Both the position numbers and the translations under genes were made by a program. The notes under the pieces were generated by a model that saw only the letters and a program-made list of their open reading frames with translations, ran no database searches and was not told the origin of the DNA. From Anodontia alba (Eukaryota > Mollusca > Bivalvia > Lucinida > Lucinidae), in contig OZ024835.1 in the NCBI GenBank assembly GCA_964016985.1, forward strand, positions 62,828,828 to 62,892,827: DNA of 64,000 nt. The letters run 5' to 3'. Positions within the stretch are counted from its first letter, which is position 1. Each line of letters opens with the position of its first letter. Of this stretch, positions 55,479 to 64,000 are shown in pieces.

Positions 55479-57930
55479 TACGGGCAGTGAAGGCCCAGAT
55501 CAGCTCACGCCGCCTCGAAGTCGGATCAGGGTTTCACTACTTGCTAACAGAATCTTTAAATACTATGAGACGAAATGAAATGGGTACATCAACTTGACAA
55601 TACCCGAAGCAAGTAGTAAAACACAGATCAACAGCGTCCGCGCAGTCTGATCCGCCCCCCGCCCCCCCCCCCACCCCCCACCCACACTGGCCGCTGGCAG
55701 AGTATTTAGGTTTTACAGATTATTTACAGCAGCTTAACAGTAAATGCTGTCAGTGAAAGCGCTGATCTCTACGCGTCAGCGCACCCCATCACCGAACACC
55801 GATAGTCTTTGGATACAACACTATGTATAAAATAGGTTTCAGAATACGAATTTAACAAAAAAATACATCGATCAATGACCAATATAGGCACATGCTGGCA
55901 GTGAAAGCGCTGATCCCCTTACGCATCTGCGCAGTCTGATCAGGGCCCTCGCCGTCCAATGACAGGGAATTTGGATACTACATAAGGTACGATATAGCTT
56001 TTCAGCCTACGGAACTACCAGTAAATGCATCGGTCATTGGCAAATGTGGGCACATGCTGACTGTGAGAGCGCTGATCACACTTCGCGTCTGCGCAGTCTG
56101 ATCAGGGCCCTCACTGTCCACTGACAGGGTCTTTGGATACTACATAATGTATAATATAGCTTTTCAGCATACGAAACTAACAGTAAATGCATCGATCATT
56201 GACAGATGTGGGCACAGGTTGAAAGTGAAAGCGCTGATCACCCTACGTATCCGCGCAGTCTGATCAGGGCCCTCAGTGTCCATTGGTAGGGACTCTGTAT
56301 ACTATATTATATATAAAATATAAAACAGTTATCAGCATACGAAACTAACAGTGAATACATCGATCAGTGACAAATGTGGGCTTTTGCTGACAGTGGAAGC
56401 GCTGATCACACGAGGCAATCTGCACAGTCTGATCAGGACCTTCACTGACCATTGACAAATTTTCTAGTATATGATGTGAGAAACAGCTTTTCAGCACTCC
56501 AGATAATCAGTAATTGCATCGATCAGTGAAAAATGTAGGCACATATTGACAGTGACGGCTCTCATCACTCTACGTGTCCGCGCAGTCTGATCAAGGCCCT
56601 CAACGTCTGGTGACAGAGACTTTGTATACTACATTATATTGAAATAACTTTTCAACGTACGAAACTAACAGTGAATGCATCAATCATTGTCCACTGATAA
56701 TTTTTTAAGTACATAATGTGTAAAGTAGCTTTTTCAGCACCCGTAATTATCATATAATGCATCGATCAGTGGCAAATGTGGGCATATGTTGACAGGAAAA
56801 CGCCAATCACACTACGTGTCCGCGCAGTCTGATCACCGTCCACTGACAGAGACTTTATATACTACATTATATATGAAATAGCTTAGCATACAAAACTAAC
56901 AGTTAATATATCGATCATTAACAGACATGGGCACATGCTGACAGTGAAAACGCTGATCACACTACGCGTCCGCGCAGTCCGATCAGGGCCCTCACTATCG
57001 AATAACAGGCTTTGTGTACTACATTTTATATGAATTAATCTGTCAGCATACGAAACTAATAGTAAAAGCGTCGATCAGTGACTAGTATGGGCACATACTG
57101 ACAGTGTAAGCTCTGATCACCCTACATGTTTGTGCAGTCCGATCAGGATCCGCACCGTCCGGTGATAGAGTCTTTGTATATTACTTAATATATAAAACAG
57201 CTTTTCAGCATACGAAACTAACAGTAAATGCATCAATCATTAACAAACGTGGGCATATGATGACAGTGAGAGCACTGATCACTCTACGCGTCTGCACAGC
57301 CCGATCAGGGCCCTCACCGTCCACTGACAGAGATTTTGTATCCTACATTGTCTACAAAATAGCTTTTCAGTATACAAAACTCACATTACGTGCATCGATC
57401 ATTAACAATTATGGGTACATGCTGACAGTGGAAGCATTAATCACCCTACGCAGTCCGATCCGGGCTCTCACCGTCCACTGGCAAGTTTTCAGTGCAGTCT
57501 GTATAACGTAGCTTTTCCGCATACTAGACTAGTAGTAAATGCTTCGATCAGTGACTTAATGTGGGCATATGCTGGCAGTGAAAACGCTGGTCACCATGTG
57601 CGTCCGCGCAGTCTGATCAAGGCCCTCAACGTCTGGTGACAGAGACTTTGTATACTACATTATATATAAAATAACTTTTCAACGTACGAAACTAATAGTG
57701 AATGCCTCAATCATTAACAAATGTAACATGCTGACAGTGAAAACGTTGATCACTTTACGCGTCCGCGTAGTCCGATCAAGGCCTTTACCGTCCACTGACA
57801 GTTTTTGTTTGGTACATGATGTATAAATAGCTTATCAGCACTCGAAATTACCAGTAAATGCAATGATCAGTCTCAGGTGTAGACGCGTATTGACAGTGAA
57901 AGCACTGATAACTTCACGTGACTGATGAGT
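55479..57930 (+). repeat. ~160-bp tandem array (GCGCAGTCTGATCAG)
   Basis: About 13 units. Each has TGGGCACATGCTGACAGTGA, GCGCTGATCAC, a (C/T)G(C/T)GCAGTC(T/C)GATCAGG core, CCCTCACCGTCCACTGACAG, TTTGTATACTACATTATAT and AAACTAACAGTAAATGCATC. Core positions are near 55639, 55928, 56087, 56249, 56420, 56577, 56818, 56970, 57130, 57289, 57455, 57604 and 57758. A GC-rich C-run interrupts the first unit (55655-55690). Units at 56577 and 57604 share a private variant (AAGGCCCTCAACGTCTGGTG). No gene. Confidence 0.85.
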
Positions 57931-59447
57931 ATAACCAGAGAGATTTGATCTGACTTGCCCAAAATTGTTATGCAGTCTTTCTTTTAGCCTAATGATGCAT
58001 CAGATAGAATTTGTTTAGTTTTGGCCAAATACACTCAGAGATAATTTAGTATGTTTTTTTTACGCTCAAGGGCAGGTAAATCTGATCTGACCTAATATTA
58101 AACTTATACGAGTGCTCGTATACCTGCAAGACGGAAGCAAACCTAGTCAAAAGTAAAGGCTCTATTCCGTTCGCAGCATTTTCTCTATCATAAGTCGGTG
58201 GGAGCTATCTGTTATTCTGGAAACCAGAGTGAACTTCTATCGCTCAGTGATGTTTCAAATAAAGTTTGGTCTAGTTAGCCAGCTGGCCTCATAGATATTC
58301 AAATTTCAATTTCTGTTATGCTCAAAGGCAGGTAACTCCAAAGCCGATGGCCCGATCTGGCCCAATATCGAACTTTTTCGAAATTTTATACCTGTCCTCG
58401 TCACTTCCCAGACAGTAGTTAAATCACATTTAAACCTAGACATGTGCTTATAAAACACTATGCCCTCAAGATATGCTTGACCCTAATGAGAGCCTAGACA
58501 TAATGTTTTGCCATTTATACTCGTCAGTCACCGTGGTCCCAATGAGCTGTATAGGCCTGTTCTGGTTCCCAAACTTTTATACTGTTATACTGTTGCACAG
58601 AAAAGGCCACAATGATACTATATAGCTTACCCAAGGTAGAAATTCATACAACAGACAGTACATGCATCATTACTGACATAATTAAAATATATAAAAGGAG
58701 AACTGAAACATAAGACCTTTTGAGTTATCCGTTGTACGTTCTATCAGGGTTTGATTATGTAGTTTTCGGCATAACTTGTGCAAAAAAATCTGATTTTTCA
58801 TTTTCGACTTGAAAAAGTGCATTTTCGGACCAAAAATCTAAATTTTCACAAAACTAAGGGTCTAGAGCAAAATAACTGGCACGACACATGAAAGAGAATT
58901 CAAAAGTAGGTATAGGAACCAATAGGGGTTGTGTAGTATGCCCTTGTTACAATGCATGTACAAAGAAATAAATTTTAGAGACTCAAACCCTTAAAAAAAT
59001 AAAAAATAAAGATGTAATACTGAAGAAATCTACTTCTGCTCAATTCTTGATTTATATACAAGTTGACCTATGAAACATCAGAAATAAGTCTTTTCAAAGA
59101 GTTAAAACTTGTTGCATGTAAATCTTTTTAAAAAGCTAAAACTTGTTTTGATTTTTTAAGTATCTTCATCACCATAATAGTCAACTGTCTAAAACTGTAT
59201 GAGTTAAAGTTTATTTTCATCCAATGAAGGAATGATACAAGGTACATGAAACTTATACATAAAAATTTTCAAAAAGAAAATTAAACATGGAATGCAGTTT
59301 GCTTCCAACGTGTCTTGTGAGTCAAACTATAACATCAGGATTGTTTTAAAAGAAATCACTCAAATATAACTTATAGGTCACGGTTAAGCCTGGCTAACAC
59401 TGACTCATTATCCACAGGTATAACATTCAATGATCTAACAAAACACC
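57931..59447. other. Non-coding; one dispersed repeat
   Basis: 58060-58450 resembles 46376-46600 (GCTCAA(A/G)GGCAGGTAA, then GGAAACCAGAG). The rest has no recognised gene. Confidence 0.35.
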
Positions 59448-60790
59448 ATCACTGGCGCATGAAATAATAGTCAGAGTTACCTACATGTAGTTTGAGATGG
59501 AGTACTAATCGATATCCCAACAACTGCAGTCCATACATCAAAAAGGCCCCAAGACACAGCACAGAATCAATAGACCATAAAATATAGGTTAGTGAGCCAC
59601 ATATGTTTTCATCTCAAACAGAAGTTCATACAAACTCAGATCATAACAGAATGTGCTTTATACATCAAATAGTTATCAAGATAAAAGGTAAAATCACATA
59701 ATCGTGAAATATAGGTCAGTGACCTCCCCATAGTTAAAGGTGAAACATCCAGTAATACTAACTCATAATGAATGTGTAAATATCAAATAGTCTTCAAGAT
59801 TCAAGGCGAAATCACTCAAACGTGAAGCATATAGATCAATTGCCTACATTTATTTGAAATGGAACATCTGGTCATGCAAACACATATTCCAAATATATGA
59901 AGTCCATACGTCAAATATTCTTCAAGCTATTACGCAAAATCACTAAACCAGTATTTATATATTTCCCAGTCTAATTCTTTTTTCTGCTTGTATGGCATTA
60001 TGCGCTTTCCACTTTATCGCAAACCATGACCTGCCCTGAAGAGCTGGTTCCAATTCCTTTGCCTTAATGCAAGCTTCTTTACCAGGCGCTTTCATCATCC
60101 TTATCCATTTGCCTAATTGGCGTCTTACAGCACTGTTTTCATCCTCTGTCCAGTATTTTCTCGGTTCTCCCTGTTTACGTCTAGTTTTACCTGCAAATAA
60201 TTATATTTTTAATGAATGGCTTGATATTAAGATTTAAAATTTCCCACCTCGATTTTCACGTGCAAGCCCCGATGTTTGCATGAATTATTATTAACAACTG
60301 AACTTAATATATAAAACACAAATTATGATACAAGAATGGTCAGTGCTTTAACATTTTTTTATTTAAATGAGTAAATAAATTACAGAAACTGACTGAATCA
60401 GAACTCAAAGCTTATCCCCTACATCAAACCTTAGATGTTTTTTACCATTTATCAATTATATTTCTGTATCTTACATAAAACATACTGTTTTGATAGAAAG
60501 AAGAATCAGTGGACTAGTGATCCTGCAGCACACCTGAGATCATTTGATCATACAGAGCTTGAGCAAAAGTCAAATAATGGCTTTGACTTTTGGATTGGAA
60601 TCATATTGTCTTTCATGTTCTCATTTAGCTCACTCCATAGCATTTAACATTTTAAGACATTTCTTTTCTTCTATATACGATCTACAGACACCAGACGACA
60701 CCAGACATGTTCTAGGAAATAAAGCTCATTCAATGCCCATGGCATGCTTTTCAGTGGTACTTGTCGTGTCACTTAATAAGGACAAATCGG
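59448..60790. repeat. 1343-bp tandem duplication, copy 1
   Basis: Followed directly by copy 2 at an offset of 1343, later 1341 after a 2-bp indel near 59880. About eight substitutions were noticed, so divergence is under 1 percent. The unit contains one spliced exon on the minus strand. Junction bases ATC at both starts. Confidence 0.95.
59955..60190 (-). CDS. Terminal exon with SANT/Myb-like domain, copy 1 (open)
   Basis: No ATG, so found by splice reading. After the acceptor TTATTTGCAG the frame is open for 77 codons to a TAA at 59955-59957. It reads RKYWTEDENSAVRRQLGKWI, then APGKEACIKAKELEPALQGR and SWFAIKWKAHNAIQAEKRIR. The spacing of tryptophans (YWTEDE, LGKWI, SWFAIKW) fits a SANT/Myb-like DNA-binding fold of the sort found at the C-terminus of large animal proteins, including transposon-derived ones. 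The exon begins in phase 1 or 2 (two bases before the first full codon). Upstream exons were not found within the duplicated unit. Confidence 0.6.
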
Positions 60791-62131
60791 ATCACTGGCG
60801 CATGAAATAATAGTCAGAGTTACCTACATGTAGTTTGAGATGGAGTACTAATCGATATCCCAACAACTGCAGTCCATACATCAAAAAGGCCCCAAGACAC
60901 AGCACAGAATCAATAGACCATAAAATATAGGTTAGTGAGCCACATATGTTTTCATCTCAAACAGAAGTTCATACAAACTCAGATCATAACAGAATGTGCT
61001 TTATACATCAAATAGTTATCAAGATAAAAGGTAAAATCACATAATCGTGAAATATAGGTCAGTGACCTCCCCATAGTTAAAGGTGAAACATCCAGTAATA
61101 CTAACTCATAATGAATGTGTAAATATCAAATAGTCTTCAAGATTCAAGGCGAAATCACTCAAACGTGAAGCATATAGATCAATTGCCTACATTTATTTGA
61201 AATGGAACATCTCGTCATGCAAACACATTCCAAATATATGAAGTCCATACGTCAAATATTCTTCAAGCTATTACGCAAAATCACTAAACCAGTATTTATA
61301 TATTTCCCAGTCTAATTCTTTTTTCTGCTTGTATGGCATTATGCGCTTTCCACTTTATCGCAAACCATGACCTGCCCTGAAGAGCTGGTTCCAATTCCTT
61401 TGCCTTAATGCAAGCTTCTTTACCAGGCGCTTTCATCATCCTTATCCATTTGCCTAATTGGCGTCTTACAGCACTGTTTTCATCCTCTGTCCAGTATTTT
61501 CTCGGTTATCCCTGTTTACGTCTCGTTTTACCTGCAAGTAATTATATTTTTAATGAATGGCTTGATATTAAGATTTAAAATTTCCAACCTCGATTTTCAC
61601 GTGCAAGCCCCGATGTTTGCATGAATTATTATTAACAATTGAACTTAATATATAAAACACAAATTATGATACAAGAATGGTCAGTGCTTTAACATTTTTT
61701 TATTTAAATGAGTAAATAAATTACAGAAACTGACTGAATCAGAACTCAAAGCTTATCCCCTACATCAAACCTTAGATGTTTTTTACCATTTATCAATTAT
61801 ATTTCTGTATCTTACATAAAACATACTGTTTTGATAGAAAGAAGAATCAGTGGACTAGTGATCCTGCAGCACACCTGAGATCATTTGATCATACAGAGCT
61901 TGAGCAAAAGTCAAATAATGGCTTTGACTTTTGGATTGGAATCATATTGTCTTTCATGTTCTCATTTAGCTCACTCCATAGCATTTAACATTTTAAGACA
62001 TTTCTTTTCTTCTATATACGATCTACAGACACCAGACGACACCAGACATGTTCTAGGAAATAAAGCTCATTCAATGCCCATGGCATGCTTTTCAGTGGTA
62101 CTTGTCGTGTCACTGAATAAGGACAAATCGG
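60791..62131. repeat. 1343-bp tandem duplication, copy 2
   Basis: Near-identical to copy 1; ends at 62131 where unique sequence (TCAGAATGC) begins. Confidence 0.95.
61296..61531 (-). pseudogene. SANT/Myb-like terminal exon, copy 2 (nonsense)
   Basis: Same exon as 59955-60190, with the splice acceptor and terminal stop preserved. A single base change makes an in-frame TAA at 61506-61508, eight codons into the exon, where copy 1 has GAA. Only one of the two copies can encode the domain. Confidence 0.65.
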
Positions 62132-62351
62132 TCAGAATGCTTTCGAATAGTCGTGTATTATATGTAAAAACAGTGTTCGTCACTTTACGTTTCCAAAAGC
62201 AAGTAGTAATCTTCTATTTGAAGGTAATATAAAAACTTTTAAAACTTAACGCCAAACGGTGTAAAAATTTTATTGTAGGGTAAGAATCTAGTAGAACTGA
62301 CCAAAAACTGCAGGGGTGGCTGAACAATGGCTACGCTATGTTTACAGAAAA
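62132..62351. other. Non-coding, nothing recognised
   Basis: Unique interval between the duplication and a Penelope UTR piece. Confidence 0.3.
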
Positions 62352-62540
62352 AGGTAAGAGAAAAGTCCAGGGAGTGCCACAATCGCAAACCGCAGCCCTT
62401 CCCCGACACCAAGAGGAAGAGGAAACCGACAAATCCCACATATCGAACAATTGTACGAAAAGCACTAAGAAAGCGAGGTAATCGCAATACTTAAAGAATT
62501 GAAAAACACAAGAACAAAATGACACAGTAAGACATACAAA
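62352..62540 (-). mobile_element. Penelope-like 3' UTR piece F
   Basis: Starts (in plus coordinates) with the 3' terminus GGTAAGAGAAAAGTCCAGGG and runs ~190 bp with a small internal deletion. ORFs 62239-62603 derive from it. Confidence 0.7.
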
Positions 62541-62808
62541 ACAAGAATATCGGTGAAACCGATGGATGCTCCCCGAACATGCAATAGTCGGAACAGGAAA
62601 CATTATCCTAGATAAAGAGCGGAAAAATGTACAAGATTATTTTTTTGATTTCTTTTTGTTCTTAAAGAAGAAGTATAAACCAGGCTGGAGGAAAAATATA
62701 AAGACATCAATTAACAGATAAATGAATCAGGATACATGTTGTAATCATTGTGAGACCAAAATTTTGATCAAAATTATTGAAATTAACTTTCAGATAAAAC
62801 TAGACAAA
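62541..62808. other. Non-coding
   Basis: No gene or family recognised. Confidence 0.3.
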
Positions 62809-63842
62809 GTGCCCTGTGGGGCACGTATACCCCCGACCAGTTCTGTTATCTAGGATGGCTTGACCCAGGAACTAAGATTTCCCAAATGAAAGGCAATGCT
62901 AGAGATATCCTGTACCAAATATGAAAAGATTCTAGCCTGAGGTTACAGAGCTATAAACAATTAAAAAGGTGAAACACAAAGCTTTGAAGTAAAAGTTAAC
63001 AAACAGACAGACAGAAAGACAGACAGCCCACCCAGGGGCTGACCCAGGAGCTTTGACATTCATTATGAAAGGTAATGCTATAGAAATACCCTGTACCAAA
63101 TATGAAAAGAATGTGGCATGTTGTTACAGAGATATGAGCAATGAAAAAAGTTTAACACAAAACACAAAACTTTGACGTAAAAAAGTTGACAAACAGACAG
63201 ACAGACAAACAGCCCACCCAGGGACTGACACAGGAGCTAAAAGAAATTCATTATGAAAGGTAATGCTATAGTGATACCCTGTACCAAATATGAAAAAACT
63301 GTGACATGTTGTTACAGAGATATGAGCAATGAAAAAGGTTTAACACAACTTTGACGTAAAAGTTGACAAACAGACAGACAGACAAACAGCCCACCCAGGG
63401 GCTGACCCAGGAATTTATAGACATTCATTATGAAAAATAATGCTATAGTGATACCCTGTACCAAATATGAAAAGAATGTGACATGTTGTTACAGAGATAT
63501 GAGCTATGAAAAAGTTTTAACACAAAACTTTGACGTAAAAGTTGACAAACAGACAGACGGACGGACAGCCTACCCAGGGGCTGGACCCAGGAGTTTAGAT
63601 ATTCATTATGAAAGGTAATGCTATAGAGATATCCTGCACCAAATATGAAGAGAATGTAACATGTTGTTACAGAGATATGGGCAATCAAAAAGGTTTAACG
63701 CAAAACTTTGACGTAAAAAGCCTGAACGAACAAACGTACGAACAAACGAACGAACAAAAGAACTAACGACTAACGAACGGACGGAAAGACGAAAACTATA
63801 TACCCCCTGACATACTTCGTATGAAGTATGTCGGGGGTATAA
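62809..63842 (+). mobile_element. Tandem-array element with TATACCCCCGAC ends
   Basis: The left end AGTGCCCTGTGGGGCAC is a hairpin, followed by GTATACCCCCGAC. The right end is a hairpin, CCCCCTGACATACTTC / GAAGTATGTCGGGGG, followed by TATA, so the CCCCCGAC motif is inverted at the two ends. Between are five ~177-186-bp units (GCC(C/T)ACCCAGGG at 63026, 63212, 63389 and 63568). Each carries CTGTACCAAATATGAA and ATGTTGTTACAGAGATATG, and all but the first end in an ACAGACAGACAG run. The last part is an AACGAACGAAC-type run. Non-coding; same architecture as the elements at 14062, 21535 and 35592. Confidence 0.75.
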
Positions 63843-64000
63843 TTAACTGTACTGCAGTGTACTTTGAAAATGATTGACGAAAGTTGTATAATGATGTTTC
63901 ATGATTAAAAGTCACTGTTTTAGCATAGATTTATAATGATAAATTGTTAACAATTTTTCCAAAAACCCCTATATGATTTAATAATTATTTTGTCCCCTTG
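63843..64000. other. Non-coding window end
   Basis: Nothing recognised. Confidence 0.3.

Noticed and set aside
55479..57930. CRISPR-like array or minisatellite gene
   Set aside because: ~160-bp homogeneous units without spacers; frames such as 57257-57511 are repeat readings.
60435..62232. Repeated plus-strand frames of 70-115 codons in the 1343-bp duplication
   Set aside because: Opposite strand to the supported exon, no domain, and duplicated only because the DNA is.

Overview
The window looks like nuclear DNA of a marine bivalve mollusc, probably a heterodont clam. It is AT-rich and almost free of long ORFs. It is packed with repeats of kinds known from bivalves: a tRNA-headed SINE resembling the molluscan V-SINE RUDI, Penelope-like reverse transcriptases, tandem-array elements beginning AGCTCACCTGAGC or ATGCCCCC, and long GT, AT, G and C runs. 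It has spliced exons and no operons or ribosome binding sites. No listed ORF is an intact, recognisable single-copy host gene.

1-14 kb: a decayed Penelope-like RT on the minus strand (1475-2395) sits in a ~155-bp tandem repeat. A SINE with its target-site duplication follows (3084-3389). Then come several foldback or hairpin elements (975, 4242, 5491, 5770, 8138) and two CCAAT-rich repeats in inverted orientation (6473 and 13844). A 1.42-kb sequence occurs on both sides of a 200-N gap (10173-11593 and 11794-13213) and is probably an assembly artefact.

14-23 kb: a large tandem-array element (14062-19790) is interrupted by a 2.2-kb terminal-inverted-repeat element made of CACGGACC motifs (15448-17658), which holds a relic resembling a Ulp1/C48 protease. 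Four minus-strand spliced exons of an unrecognised host gene follow (20546-21357), one of them a 28-nt microexon. A second tandem-array element lies at 21535-22765.

23-32 kb: a 2507-bp head-to-tail duplication (23012-28025) carries most of a Mutator-like transposase pseudogene and a SINE. A second, different Mutator-like transposase pseudogene lies upstream on the same strand (29060-30720). A fragment resembling the DNA polymerase B of Polinton-type or virus-like elements is at 31907-32331.

32-46 kb: this is a graveyard of one Penelope-like family (six pieces). The best copy (34547-37990) has been invaded by a SINE and by a 145-bp-period tandem-array element, and both insertion points can be read against a sister copy in the window. 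Two 270-bp palindromic MITEs (33763 and 42095), a packaging-ATPase-like fragment (38345-38660) and a decayed tandem array follow.

46.8-55.2 kb: the best-preserved part. A minus-strand CR1/L2-like LINE with a 2A-like peptide at its start has two plus-strand insertions of an RNase-H-bearing (I/Nimb-like) LINE. Each insertion is bounded by a clear target-site duplication (16 bp and 15 bp).

55-64 kb: a ~160-bp tandem array (55479-57930), a 1.34-kb tandem duplication carrying a SANT/Myb-like terminal exon (intact in copy 1, with a stop in copy 2), another Penelope 3'-UTR piece, and a fourth tandem-array element closing the window (62809-63842).

The elements act as hosts and invaders of one another, and the nesting gives a relative order of insertion. 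I found no CRISPR array, true tRNA or rRNA gene, or prokaryote-type system. Family assignments come from recognising motifs by eye and were not searched.
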